A stretch of 64,000 bases of DNA from Thermoanaerobacterium xylanolyticum LX-11. GTDB taxonomy: Bacteria; Bacillota; Thermoanaerobacteria; Thermoanaerobacterales; Thermoanaerobacteraceae. The translations under genes and the position numbers were made by a program. The notes beneath the pieces are model-generated. The model did not search any database, was not told where the DNA came from, and worked only from the letters and a program-made list of their open reading frames with translations. Numbering within the stretch: position 1 is the first letter of the stretch; each line of letters opens with the position of its first letter. Location of the stretch: positions 1,499,001 to 1,563,000 of the forward strand of contig NC_015555.1 of the NCBI RefSeq assembly GCF_000189775.2. The letters run 5' to 3'. Positions 1 through 7,950 of this stretch are shown here, piece by piece.

Positions 1-164
1 TACACATTGTGTGTAGCATCCCTATGAGCACTTTTTATACTATTTACAAACTCGATTGCTTCATCTTCGTTTTGTACAGGTTTTGCATGTCCTATAAACC
101 GCGATCGCTTTATTTCTACTTCTTTACATCCATATTTATATATCGTTTTATAAGTATAGAGCAA
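1..164 (-). CDS. yigZ: YigZ/IMPACT family protein, N-terminal part (cut by window edge)
   Basis: This is the first 54 codons of a gene that runs off the left edge. The start is TTG at 162-164, with a GAGGTGGT ribosome binding site directly upstream. The readable residues include RSRFIGHAKPV (about 20-30) and SAHRDATHNV at the cut end. Both match the N-terminus of the YigZ/IMPACT family, where the motif is usually KSRFIG...A..V followed by HxxATHN. YigZ proteins are small cytoplasmic proteins related to the eukaryotic translation regulator IMPACT; their biochemical role is unclear. The gene is downstream of the Nudix gene on the same strand, but a perfect hairpin terminator separates them. Confidence 0.75.
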   Translation of the reverse strand, partial: MLYTYKTIYKYGCKEVEIKRSRFIGHAKPVQNEDEAIEFVNSIKSAHRDATHNV

Positions 165-196
165 ACTACCACCTCGTAATAAATTATACCAAACTT

Positions 197-238
197 TTGC
201 ATAAAAATAAAAGCCATAAGGCTTTTATTTTTATGCAA
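197..238 (-). terminator. Bidirectional intrinsic terminator after the Nudix gene
   Basis: A perfect 19-bp inverted repeat (197-215 with 220-238) has a 4-nt loop, and both arms contain T/A runs. It overlaps the Nudix stop codon, so it would end transcription leaving the Nudix gene and insulate yigZ. Confidence 0.8.
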
Positions 239-659
239 TAACCTTGTTTAAAGATTTGTACTTGTAATAAGAAACGTTTACTAAAGCCCTGTCCTGACTA
301 TAAGTTATAAGTTCCAAAGCCTTCTCAATTGGGTAAAAGCCGCCGTCTGAAAAGCCATCTTCACTGCTAATATTGAATTCTCCATCATCTGTAGACATTA
401 AATACCATGTGATTTTATTGTAGACAGGACGTTGACGTGTAACAGAATAGAATTCATAGCTAGTTTCACCAGCAGTAGACAGGACATTCAAAGATTTTAA
501 GCCGGTTTCAGCCCGTACTCTCCTTAACGCTGCATCAACAGACAGTTCATTGTTTCTTATTGCGCCTTTAGGCAATACCCACTCATTTTTTTCATTCTTT
601 AGGAGAAATACCTCATCTCCCCTAAATACAACTCCACCAGAACATTCTCTTATTAACAT
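231..659 (-). CDS. Nudix-fold protein with a divergent Nudix box
   Basis: The 142-residue protein has the size and layout of a single-domain Nudix hydrolase. These enzymes cleave nucleoside diphosphates linked to another moiety, using Mg2+ held by the Nudix box. The box starts at Gly32 and reads G-x5-E38-x7-R46-R47-V-R-A50-E51-T-G53-L. The consensus is G-x5-E-x7-R-E-U-x-E-E-x-G-U, so the first Glu of RE is Arg47 and the first Glu of EE is Ala50. Two metal-site acidic residues are therefore missing, and activity may be altered or lost. WVLPKG just before the box is typical of the family. The substrate cannot be told from sequence. The gene is a single transcription unit ending in a hairpin. 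Confidence 0.75.
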   Translation of the reverse strand: MLIRECSGGVVFRGDEVFLLKNEKNEWVLPKGAIRNNELSVDAALRRVRAETGLKSLNVLSTAGETSYEFYSVTRQRPVYNKITWYLMSTDDGEFNISSEDGFSDGGFYPIEKALELITYSQDRALVNVSYYKYKSLNKVIA

Positions 660-687
660 ATATAAGCCCCCTAAGCTTTTTATATTT

Positions 688-706
688 ATTGTGATTTAAT
701 CACAAT
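688..706. promoter_or_regulatory. Candidate operator palindrome upstream of the Nudix gene
   Basis: ATTGTGAT and ATCACAAT are separated by 3 bases (8-bp arms). It lies 29 bases before the Nudix start, in the space shared with the divergent DUF3189 gene. The spacing does not fit the CRP consensus (TGTGA-N6-TCACA). No regulator can be assigned. Confidence 0.3.
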
Positions 707-897
707 ATTTGCTTATTATATAATATTCTTTATAAACTCTTAAATTCCTTCTAAAATTTTATTTTTAATTTTATTTTATTATTTCCACAACAAAAGAAAA
801 TTATGTATAAATTTATCTTCGTTTCTAAAAATGGTTAAAAATCTTAGAATAATTAATATAGATTCTATCAAAAATATATTTGAAAGGAGCGATTTGA

Positions 898-1383
898 ATG
901 CATATTATTTACCATTGTTACGGAGGAACTCATACATCGGTTATAGCTTCTTATATCCATATTGGGATGTTGCCAACAGATAAAATTCCTTCAAAATCAG
1001 AAATTGAAGGAATTCCTATGTTTGACAGATTAAATGGTCAAAATGATACAGGTCATATAGTATTAATAGGTACAGATGAATATGGAAACAACGTATATTC
1101 TTTAGGCGTAAAAAATGGAAAAAAACTCGTGGAGCCAGCTTTAAAAGATCTATATTATCATTTATTCAATACAAATGATGGTTTGCTTATTATTGATACA
1201 TCATCTGCTACAAACTGGATAATGAAAATAGGTGGTTTCACGTCCATAGCTTTGAAAATGCCTGTAATAGGAAGACCTCTTGTATCATATGGAGTGACAA
1301 AAGCATACAAAAACATAGTTCAGATTGTAAAAAATGTAAAAGCACAAGAAAGTGCTGGATATAACGCTATCAAGAGACAATAA
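898..1383 (+). CDS. DUF3189 family protein
   Basis: This 161-residue protein begins MHIIYHCYGGTHTSV and matches the DUF3189 family of clostridia and related spore formers, whose function is unknown. A GAAAGGAG ribosome binding site at 881-888 supports the ATG at 898. There is no signal peptide or membrane helix. The YHCYGG(T/A)H N-terminus is the family hallmark and resembles a small nucleotide- or metal-binding loop, but I would not assign a reaction. The gene is transcribed away from the Nudix gene, and its last 14 bases overlap the convergent 3' end of hflX. It is therefore not part of the surrounding minus-strand units. Confidence 0.7.
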   Translation: MHIIYHCYGGTHTSVIASYIHIGMLPTDKIPSKSEIEGIPMFDRLNGQNDTGHIVLIGTDEYGNNVYSLGVKNGKKLVEPALKDLYYHLFNTNDGLLIIDTSSATNWIMKIGGFTSIALKMPVIGRPLVSYGVTKAYKNIVQIVKNVKAQESAGYNAIKRQ

Positions 1384-2608
1384 AATCTTTCAACACATTT
1401 CTCTCCATCGCACTTACTTGTGCTTTTATCTTGATTCCTTTTTCATCATACTCCTCTTTTAAAATTTTAGAGTTTTTCTTCAAAAACAAGTATTCATTAT
1501 TGTTTGCATAAGAGAAATAGAAATCCAAAATAGATAAATCACTGTATGCAAATCTATCAATCATTTCTAACAATTTGTCAATGCCAATTCTTTCTTTAGC
1601 AGAAATATATACACTATCACCTTTGTTTTCAGGCACCTTGTCCAAAAGATCGGATTTGTTGTACACATTTATCTTAGGCTTATTAATCACATCAAGATCT
1701 TTAAGAACACCCTCAACCACATTGATTTTATGCATTACATCTTTCGCAGATATATCTATAACATGAAGTAAGACATCTGCATATTTTAGCTCCTCCAATG
1801 TAGACTTAAAAGCTTCCACCAAATCATGTGGCAACTTTCTTATAAATCCCACCGTATCAATTAAAACAATTTCTCTCCCAGATGGCAAAATAAGTTTCCT
1901 TGCTGTTGGATCAAGTGTAGCAAAAAGCTTATCTTCAGCATAGACAGAAGCATTTGTAAGTACATTCATCAATGTAGATTTGCCAGCATTTGTGTATCCT
2001 ATTATGGCTACGACAGGAACTTCATTTTTTTTCCTTCTCCCTCTTAAGAGCTCTCTGTGTCTTCTTAAATCATCTATTTTTGCTTCGATCGCTCTTATTC
2101 GCTCCTTAATATGTCGCCTATCTGTCTCAAGTTTTGTCTCACCTGGACCTCTTGTCCCTATACCACCACCTAACCTCGATAAATCATTTCCGATTCCTTG
2201 AAGTCTCGGCAATCTGTACTTCAACTGAGCAAGTTCAACTTGAAGCATACCCTCTGCCGACTTCGCTCTTTTCGCAAAAATGTCTAGAATAAGACCTGTC
2301 CTATCGATTACTTTTTTATTCACAACATCTTCGATATTTTTAATCTGGATACCCGTAAGCTCATCATTAACAATTATCATACTAACATCATTATTTCCAA
2401 TGAATTCTTTTAATTCCATAAGCTTGCCTTTACCTATATAACTTGTCCTATCTATGTTCGTTCTTGATTGTGTCACTACACCTACAACTTCTGCACCGGC
2501 TGTCTCTGCCAGCTCTTTTAATTCGTCCATGCTTTCATTATCTTCATCATTTATAATTACTCCCACTAATACTGCCTTTTCCTTGCTATCATTCATTTCA
2601 TTGCCCAT
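1370..2608 (-). CDS. hflX: GTPase HflX (ribosome-associated)
   Basis: HflX binds the 50S subunit and in other bacteria splits or rescues stalled ribosomes, for example after heat stress. The order is as expected: an N-terminal nucleotide-binding-like domain, a glycine-rich linker (GGGIGTRGPGETKLE, about 147-161), then the G domain with GYTNAGKST (204-212), DTVGF and NKSD. I place the start at the ATG at 2606-2608 because GGAGTG at 2615-2620 sits at normal distance; a longer reading frame opens at 2626 without a site of its own. This gives 412 residues, normal for the family. The gene appears monocistronic and its 3' end overlaps the convergent DUF3189 gene by 14 bases. Confidence 0.93.
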   Translation of the reverse strand: MGNEMNDSKEKAVLVGVIINDEDNESMDELKELAETAGAEVVGVVTQSRTNIDRTSYIGKGKLMELKEFIGNNDVSMIIVNDELTGIQIKNIEDVVNKKVIDRTGLILDIFAKRAKSAEGMLQVELAQLKYRLPRLQGIGNDLSRLGGGIGTRGPGETKLETDRRHIKERIRAIEAKIDDLRRHRELLRGRRKKNEVPVVAIIGYTNAGKSTLMNVLTNASVYAEDKLFATLDPTARKLILPSGREIVLIDTVGFIRKLPHDLVEAFKSTLEELKYADVLLHVIDISAKDVMHKINVVEGVLKDLDVINKPKINVYNKSDLLDKVPENKGDSVYISAKERIGIDKLLEMIDRFAYSDLSILDFYFSYANNNEYLFLKKNSKILKEEYDEKGIKIKAQVSAMERNVLKDFIVS

Positions 2609-2687
2609 AAAACTCACTCCACACATGTATTCGATACATATATATTATCCTGTCTTAACAAAATAATCAACATTTTTAAATTAGGTA

Positions 2688-2716
2688 TTGAAATTTTAGC
2701 TTTTATATGATAATAT
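2688..2716 (+). promoter_or_regulatory. Promoter of tRNA-Leu
   Basis: TTGAAA (2688-2693) and TAATAT (2711-2716) are 17 bp apart, 14 bases upstream of the mature tRNA. Confidence 0.65.
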
Positions 2717-2730
2717 ATCTAATGTGACGT

Positions 2731-2817
2731 GCCGAAGTGGTGAAACTGGCAGACGCGCTGGACTCAAAATCCAGTGGTAGCAATACCGTGTGGGTTCGAG
2801 TCCCACCTTCGGCACCA
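2731..2817 (+). tRNA. tRNA-Leu (anticodon CAA)
   Basis: The acceptor stem pairs GCCGAAG (2731-2737) with CTTCGGC (2807-2813), followed by A and an encoded CCA. The anticodon loop CTCAAAA gives CAA, reading UUG. A long variable arm is present, as expected for tRNA-Leu. The downstream DNA looks like a decayed integration site. Confidence 0.97.
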
Positions 2818-2853
2818 AAGTTAATCTAATAATTTTGTTTTTATAGGTGAAGT

Positions 2854-2912
2854 TTGACTACATTTTGACTACACAAAATATATGAATATAGAAAATGAGT
2901 GTGTTGACTACA
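2854..2912 (+). repeat. Three direct repeats of TTGACTACA next to tRNA-Leu
   Basis: TTGACTACA occurs at 2854-2862, 2865-2873 and 2904-2912; the last copy also forms the left arm of a hairpin. Short direct repeats of this kind beside a tRNA 3' end resemble the arm-type integrase sites of tyrosine-recombinase elements. No integrase gene remains, so this is an inference. Confidence 0.45.
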
Positions 2913-2930
2913 AAAAGTAGTCAATTTTTT
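2904..2930 (+). terminator. Intrinsic terminator downstream of tRNA-Leu
   Basis: TTGACTAC (2904-2911) pairs with GTAGTCAA (2917-2924) around five A residues and is followed by six T residues. Confidence 0.7.
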
Positions 2931-2939
2931 ATTTTGGAG

Positions 2940-4333
2940 CTATAGATGAGAAAAATTGATAACAAATATTACCATAAAATAGATACACTACGCCTATGCT
3001 AACTGTAGTTTTTCTAAAATTTCATCAATAGGTACTTTATTATTAGCTCGCTCATACAGCCATTGAACACGCTGCTTTTGTACTTCTTTGCGTACTATTT
3101 TTATTCCTTGCCCAAATTTGCAATATTCGTCACCTGAAGTCGTACAATACAGGTATGTCAATGATATAAGCCATAATAATCTATCTATTGATTTTGTTGA
3201 GCGTACTTGATATGTATTTAGTCCAAGATTATTCTTTGTCTGCCTAAAGAATATTTCTATAGGCCATCTTTGACTGTAGTAATTTAGAATAGTCTCGGTA
3301 TCTAATTCAGTATCAGTACAGATAAATGCATGTAGAGCATTCTGATTTTTAAAAGCTTTCTCAGGACAACACAATACTACTACAGCATTATCTATTCCAT
3401 TTAAGGCTCCTTCATAGCGATATACCCAGTAATTAGAACCGTTTACTGTAACGAGGCAAACTTCGTTCTTTTCGATATATTGGGCAAAATCTTTTATCTG
3501 AATTCTAATGCCTTGTGGATAGATAATCCTGTTAGTTTTTAGTGCTCCTATGAGATGGTATCCTCTTTCGAAATGTGCTTCTATTACTTTTTTGTTTATG
3601 TACCATGAATCGCATAGTCCATATGCTGGTCCTCTAGGTATTGGAAGCATAGATACCATTTCGCATATTCTTTCGATTTTGCTTTTGCCACCTTTTTCAT
3701 AGCGCTCAATGCAGTAAGGTAATACCACATTGCCGCAAGATAGCATCATGGTAAGAAGTTGATGTCCCCAAACTTGCTTCCCTTTTAAATGTGATTGATG
3801 GAATCCTGTTGCCTGGATAGTATGTTTAGCCTGTAACGAAGGCTTTGTCTTCTCAGCAATAGTATCATCAAAAATCACAAATATCGGCTTGTTGCTAGTT
3901 TGGGATAATTCAAATATAATGCGAATAACTTCTCGCCTTATAGCTCTCCATGCATACTCTATATTCCAAACACCTTGGCTTAAGAATTTGCCAAACGTGG
4001 TTCTATGGCAATTAGCAAGGCTTAAATTAACTATATCTGTAACAGTACCACTATAACCTTTTTGAGTGGCAGCAATTATAAATTCTAAAATATGACGAAT
4101 AACAGGTTTAGTAAAATATAATGCAAAATTTAATTTCATTAAGTACTGGATTATTGATGAATTTTCTGTTATTCTATTATTATGAGACATTTGCTCCACT
4201 CCTATGGTTAATATTGTTATAGTGTAACAACATATTAAATACCATAAAAGCGAGCATTTGTCTCTATTTTTTATTAAATTTTTCATGTAAGTTTATTATG
4301 GTAATTTATGTTAGTGAATTTTCTCATCTATAG
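2940..4333 (-). mobile_element. IS4-superfamily insertion sequence (IS701-like)
   Basis: The ends are imperfect inverted repeats: from the left CTATAGATGAGAAAA..., and from the right, read on the other strand, the same CTATAGATGAGAAAA; both continue to ATTACCATAA. The element is about 1.39 kb with one transposase gene. Because CTATAG is itself palindromic, the exact edge and target duplication (TATA or CTATAG) cannot be fixed. It sits against an ISLre2 relic on the right, and the left flank is unrelated DNA. A deletion therefore accompanied or followed insertion. Confidence 0.8.
2994..4190 (-). CDS. DDE transposase, IS4/IS701-type
   Basis: The enzyme cuts and joins the IS ends through a three-acid (DDE) RNase H-like site. 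The first acidic pair is in FVIFDDTIAEK, the second Asp is in GLCDSWYINK. The YSQRWPIEIFFRQTK segment carries the Y-x2-R-x3-E-x6-K signature of IS4-superfamily transposases. I start at ATG 4188-4190 (398 residues) because GGAGTGGAG lies at 4194-4202; an upstream in-frame ATG at 4286 has no site and would add a hydrophobic extension. The frame is uninterrupted, so the element may still be active. Its A/T-rich codons do not stand out from the neighbours. Confidence 0.9.
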   Translation of the reverse strand: MSHNNRITENSSIIQYLMKLNFALYFTKPVIRHILEFIIAATQKGYSGTVTDIVNLSLANCHRTTFGKFLSQGVWNIEYAWRAIRREVIRIIFELSQTSNKPIFVIFDDTIAEKTKPSLQAKHTIQATGFHQSHLKGKQVWGHQLLTMMLSCGNVVLPYCIERYEKGGKSKIERICEMVSMLPIPRGPAYGLCDSWYINKKVIEAHFERGYHLIGALKTNRIIYPQGIRIQIKDFAQYIEKNEVCLVTVNGSNYWVYRYEGALNGIDNAVVVLCCPEKAFKNQNALHAFICTDTELDTETILNYYSQRWPIEIFFRQTKNNLGLNTYQVRSTKSIDRLLWLISLTYLYCTTSGDEYCKFGQGIKIVRKEVQKQRVQWLYERANNKVPIDEILEKLQLA

Positions 4334-4506
4334 ATTGAAGATTGTAGTTTTAGTTATTATTATGGGGAGTGGCGATTTTATGCTATCGAGAAGTTAAGAG
4401 ACTTCAACACTAAAAAACTTTTCTTAAAATCCAGCTATCAATGCTCATCCTTAGAGTGATAGTGAGGTCTTTTTTTCAAAAAAACCTAAAAATACTTGAC
4501 ACGATC
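4334..4506 (+). mobile_element. Relic of an ISLre2 end, inverted relative to the intact copy
   Basis: The reverse complement of 4366-4506 matches 27265-27404 of the intact ISLre2 almost base for base, including the terminal GATCGTGTCAAGTATT. It then skips about 132 bases (27405-27536, joined at a 3-base CTC microhomology) and resumes with 27537-27569 up to the IS4-type element. No transposase remains. The break at 4506/4507 defines the true tip of the element. Confidence 0.85.
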
Positions 4507-4658
4507 TGGGCCATATAAAATATTTGCATAATGACTTTAATGGTGCCTATAATTTACTTAAAAAATGTGAGAAGTATTTTTTAGCACGATACTATTATCT
4601 CGATTTATTGCTGCTTTATGATGATTTATACAATATGACAAAAGACATTTCTTATTAA
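4507..4658 (+). pseudogene. 3' stub of an unrecognised gene cut by the ISLre2 insertion
   Basis: An open frame begins exactly at the ISLre2 edge and runs for about 50 codons to TAA at 4656-4658. It includes HNDFNGAYNLLKKCEKYF and ends in YNMTKDISY. The composition is protein-like (Tyr/Leu/Lys rich, alpha-helical) with no internal stop. There is no start codon with a ribosome binding site. I read it as the C-terminus of a gene whose 5' part was lost. I do not recognise the family. Confidence 0.45.
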
Positions 4659-4689
4659 AGCAAAGCAAAATGAGATTATGAATATGAAT

Positions 4690-4731
4690 GGGAGAAAAAA
4701 TATAGTGATGGATTCATTGCTGAACCATCAC
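4690..4731 (-). terminator. Terminator of the iscR-nifS unit
   Basis: GTGATGG (4705-4711) plus TTCA (4713-4716) pair with TGAA plus CCATCAC (4721-4731), with one bulged base. On the minus strand the stem is followed by TATATTTTTT. Confidence 0.75.
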
Positions 4732-4737
4732 ACATAG

Positions 4738-5919
4738 CTATACAAGTTTTTTCTCCTCTTTAATCCTTTCAAAAAGTGGCGACATCTGCCTCAATCTATC
4801 TACTATCTTAGGCAGCTTGTTTATTACCGTATCAATTTCTTCTTCCGTATTTTCTTCTCCTATGGTAATTCTCAATGAACCACGTGCTATTTCTTCTGGC
4901 AGGCCGATTGCCAATAGCACATGAGACGGATCAATGCTTCCTGCTGTACATGCAGAACCGCTGGATACGCAGATTCCTTCCATGTCAAGGCTTAGTATAA
5001 GCGATTCACCATCAACAAATTCGAAAGAAACATTGACATTCCCAGGAAGTCTTTTTGTTGGATGTCCATTTAATCGGGTATATGGAATTTTTAGTATCCC
5101 ATCAATAAGCTTGTCTCTAAACATTGTCAGTTTCTTTATGTGCTCATCGATATTTTGAGTGATAAGTTCTATCGCCGTACCAAATCCTACAATTCCAGCC
5201 ACATTTTCTGTCCCTGCTCTCCTATTTCTCTCCTGTGCACCACCTTGTAAAAGTGTATCAATTCTTAGGCCCTTTCTAATGTAAAGTGCTCCAACTCCTT
5301 TAGGCCCGTATATTTTATGGGCTGACATTGACAACATATCCACATCCAATTTTTTTACATCGATAGGCACATTCCCAACTGCTTGTACTGCATCTGTGTG
5401 AAACAATACGCCTTTCTCATGAGACACACTTGCAAGCTCTTGGATTGGCTCTATAGTGCCTATTTCATTGTTTGCGTACATTATCGATACAATTATCGTA
5501 CTGCCTTTTATAGCTTTTTTCAATTCATTTGGATCTACTAATCCATACTCATCTACAGGTAAATAAGTTATTTCAAATCCTTGACTCTCAAGATATTGAC
5601 AGGTATGCAGTATTGCATGGTGTTCTACGCTGGATGTTATTATGTGATTGCCTTTCTCTTTTAAGGCATATGCAGCACCTTTTAAAGCCCAATTATCTGA
5701 TTCTGTACCTCCGCTTGTAAAAAAAATCTCATCTGCATTAGCGCAAATTGCAGCAGCTACTTTATCTCTGGCTTCTTCAATTGCCTTTTTAGCTTCTTGT
5801 CCATAAGAATAAAGTGAAGACGGATTGCCAAAGCGACTGTTTAAATACGGCATCATTACATCTAAAACTTCTTTTCTTAATGGAGTAGTCGCTGCATTAT
5901 CGAGATAAATCCTATTCAT
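4738..5919 (-). CDS. nifS: Cysteine desulfurase (NifS/IscS family)
   Basis: This PLP enzyme takes sulfur from cysteine as a persulfide for Fe-S clusters or tRNA thiolation. Visible landmarks are GGTESDNWA (70-78), the His pair at 100-101, SAHKIYGPKG with the PLP lysine Lys202, and the mobile active-site Cys324 in SSGSACTAGS. Length (393) is normal. The gene follows an IscR-like Rrf2 regulator by 9 bases and shares its promoter. No scaffold (iscU) or trmU gene follows, because the insertion zone begins here. Whether it serves Fe-S assembly or tRNA thiolation cannot be decided from the window. Confidence 0.95.
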   Translation of the reverse strand: MNRIYLDNAATTPLRKEVLDVMMPYLNSRFGNPSSLYSYGQEAKKAIEEARDKVAAAICANADEIFFTSGGTESDNWALKGAAYALKEKGNHIITSSVEHHAILHTCQYLESQGFEITYLPVDEYGLVDPNELKKAIKGSTIIVSIMYANNEIGTIEPIQELASVSHEKGVLFHTDAVQAVGNVPIDVKKLDVDMLSMSAHKIYGPKGVGALYIRKGLRIDTLLQGGAQERNRRAGTENVAGIVGFGTAIELITQNIDEHIKKLTMFRDKLIDGILKIPYTRLNGHPTKRLPGNVNVSFEFVDGESLILSLDMEGICVSSGSACTAGSIDPSHVLLAIGLPEEIARGSLRITIGEENTEEEIDTVINKLPKIVDRLRQMSPLFERIKEEKKLV

Positions 5920-5928
5920 AAAAGCCTC

Positions 5929-6378
5929 CTATATATAATACATGTAAGAATTTTTCTGTATCATCTTTTTGTAATCATCAACCATATCCTGGAGCGTAAT
6001 AGAATCAATCACTTTATTTATAGCATCTCTGATTTTTTCTAATACAACTTTTGTCGGACATCCACCTGATCTGCTGCATTCAAACGGTATATCCTCTACA
6101 ACACAATCTGAAGGAGCAAGTGACCCTTCCAAAGTTCTAATGACATCGCCTACTGTAATCTTATCAGGTGGAGCTGATAACATATACCCGCCTTGCGCTC
6201 CACGTATACTTTTAACCAAATCAGCTTTTCTCAAAACAGCAATAAGCTGTTCTAAATAATGTTCGGATAAACCCTCATTTTCAGCTATAACCTTTAAGGA
6301 TATCGGTCCCTCACCATAATACAATGCAAGCTCAAACATGGCTTGAACTCCATATCTTCCCTTTGTCGATAATCTCAT
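5929..6378 (-). CDS. iscR: Rrf2-family regulator, IscR-like
   Basis: This 149-residue winged-helix protein begins MRLSTKGRYG, the classic Rrf2 opening. Three cysteines (C92, C101, C107) occupy the position that holds the [2Fe-2S] cluster in E. coli IscR (C92, C98, C104). This argues for Fe-S sensing rather than CymR-type cysteine control, although cymR occupies the same place in Bacillus (between rarA and a nifS gene). AAGGAGGGTC lies just upstream of the ATG. The inverted repeat at 6393-6415 overlaps the predicted transcript start and suggests autorepression of iscR-nifS. The assignment as a [2Fe-2S] protein is inferred. Confidence 0.88.
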   Translation of the reverse strand: MRLSTKGRYGVQAMFELALYYGEGPISLKVIAENEGLSEHYLEQLIAVLRKADLVKSIRGAQGGYMLSAPPDKITVGDVIRTLEGSLAPSDCVVEDIPFECSRSGGCPTKVVLEKIRDAINKVIDSITLQDMVDDYKKMIQKNSYMYYI

Positions 6379-6392
6379 ATAGACCCTCCTTA

Positions 6393-6415
6393 ATACCGAC
6401 TATTCTGCTCGGATT
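6393..6415 (-). promoter_or_regulatory. Candidate Rrf2/IscR operator
   Basis: ATACCGA and TCGGATT form an inverted repeat with a 9-base spacer. It covers roughly +4 to +26 of the transcript predicted from the promoter at 6426-6454, a position that suits repression. Confidence 0.5.
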
Positions 6416-6425
6416 TCTACTAAAT

Positions 6426-6454
6426 AAAATAACATTATAAATTTGTTTTGTCAA
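6426..6454 (-). promoter_or_regulatory. Promoter of iscR-nifS
   Basis: On the minus strand, TTGACA (6449-6454) and TATTTT (6426-6431) are 17 bp apart. The -35 is perfect and the -10 is weak. Confidence 0.6.
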
Positions 6455-6511
6455 TAATTTATTCGAATGTAAAACTAAATGTTATTGTATCCTTATGGCA
6501 AATAATTATCC

Positions 6512-7840
6512 TTAACTATCACCGCTATCTTTTATAAACTTAAGCCACTCAGATATTTTCTTTTCAAACCCCATTGAAGATGGATTGTAATATCTTTTTC
6601 CTATTAATTCGTCTGGAAGGTATTGTTGTTTTACATAGTGATTTTTAAAATCATGTGCATACTTATACCCAACACCTCGATTTAAATTTTTTGCATCTTT
6701 ATAATGGGCATCTTGAAGGTGCATTGGAACAGCACCAGTTTTTAGATGTTTGATGTCATCAAGGGCACTATCTATGCCCATTATAGCTGAATTGCTTTTA
6801 GGCGCACAGGCAACATAAATTGCAGCCTGTGCAAGTATTATTCTTCCTTCAGGCATACCGATCTGATTTACTGCTTGCATAGCAGATACGGCTATATTAA
6901 GCGCATTAGGATCTGCATTTCCAACATCCTCTGCTGCACAAATAACTATTCTCCTTGCGATAAACATGGGGTCTTCTCCAGCGTATATCATCTTTGCAAG
7001 CCAATATAAAGCAGCATCAGGATCAGACCCCCTCATGCTTTTGATAAAAGCAGAAATAGTGTCATAATGATTGTCACCATTTTTGTCATACTTTAGCACT
7101 TTTCTTTGGATACACTCTTGAGCTACTTCAATGTCTATGTTAATTACTCCATTTTCATCTCTCTCTGTAGTTAAAAATGCTAATTCTATCGCGTTAAGTG
7201 CCGTCCTTGCATCACCATCAGAATACGCAATTATATGATTTAACGCATCATCTGTAACCTTAATCTTTTCATTTCCAAGTCCACGCTTTTCATCGTTTAA
7301 AGCTCGTAAAACTATTTCTCTTATATCATCATCACTAAGAGGGTATAGTTCAAATATCATAGACCTTGATACTAAAGGACGGATAACCTCAAAATAAGGA
7401 TTTTCAGTTGTAGCACCAATCAAAATTATCGTCCCATCTTCAACATACGGAAGCAGTGCATCCTGCTGCGATTTATTAAATCTATGTATCTCATCAACAA
7501 ATAATATGGTTCTTTTTCCATACATCGACAATCTATCTTTTGACTCATTTACTATTTTCTTTATATCTGTAACTCCTGATGTTACAGCATTTAATTTTTC
7601 AAAACTAGATTTCGTCGTATTAGCTATTATATTTGCAAGCGTTGTCTTACCTGTACCAGGTGGCCCATAAAATATAAGCGATCTGACTTTGTCAGCTTTT
7701 ATGGCTCTATATAGAAGCTTATCATGCCCTAATATATGCTTTTGACCAACAAACTCATCAAGAGTAGTAGGCCTCATGCGATCTGCCAACGGTGCATTGC
7801 TTTTTCTAAAATTGTCTTGTGCAAATTGAAACATATCCAT
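6512..7840 (-). CDS. rarA: Replication-associated recombination protein A (RarA/MgsA)
   Basis: RarA is a AAA+ ATPase related to clamp loaders that acts at stalled replication forks. Walker A GPPGTGKT is at about 59-66, Walker B with DEIHRFNKSQQDALL follows, and the C-terminal half carries the MgsA/RarA-specific helical region (NRGVGYKYAHDF...QQYLPDEL). I prefer ATG 7838-7840 (442 residues) because AAAAGGTG lies six bases upstream; a GTG three codons earlier is possible but sits inside that site. Its neighbourhood (tcdA, aspS, hisS on one side, Rrf2-nifS on the other) matches the conserved Bacillus order. Confidence 0.95.
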   Translation of the reverse strand: MDMFQFAQDNFRKSNAPLADRMRPTTLDEFVGQKHILGHDKLLYRAIKADKVRSLIFYGPPGTGKTTLANIIANTTKSSFEKLNAVTSGVTDIKKIVNESKDRLSMYGKRTILFVDEIHRFNKSQQDALLPYVEDGTIILIGATTENPYFEVIRPLVSRSMIFELYPLSDDDIREIVLRALNDEKRGLGNEKIKVTDDALNHIIAYSDGDARTALNAIELAFLTTERDENGVINIDIEVAQECIQRKVLKYDKNGDNHYDTISAFIKSMRGSDPDAALYWLAKMIYAGEDPMFIARRIVICAAEDVGNADPNALNIAVSAMQAVNQIGMPEGRIILAQAAIYVACAPKSNSAIMGIDSALDDIKHLKTGAVPMHLQDAHYKDAKNLNRGVGYKYAHDFKNHYVKQQYLPDELIGKRYYNPSSMGFEKKISEWLKFIKDSGDS

Positions 7841-7922
7841 GATTTTCACCTTTTACAAACTTTATTCATACATCAGCATTATTATACTATACATATGTAT
7901 ATATATAAAAGTAATTGCAAAT

Positions 7923-7950
7923 AAAAAATGCCACCTTTAATGATGACATT
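7923..7950 (-). terminator. Terminator of the cis-prenyltransferase-like gene
   Basis: AATGCCA (7927-7933) pairs with TGACATT (7944-7950) with one G-T pair; the minus strand then reads TTTTTTAT. It overlaps the stop codon. Confidence 0.65.

Noticed and set aside
688-706. CRP/FNR site
   Set aside because: TGTGA and TCACA are 5 bases apart, not 6, and no CRP-type regulator is nearby; kept only as an unassigned palindrome.
2854-2924. CRISPR-like short repeats
   Set aside because: Three 9-bp copies with irregular short spacing and no cas genes; not a CRISPR array.
4659-4737. attR copy of the tRNA-Leu 3' end
   Set aside because: I looked for the TTCGAGTCCCACCTTCGGC sequence downstream of the insertion zone and did not find it.
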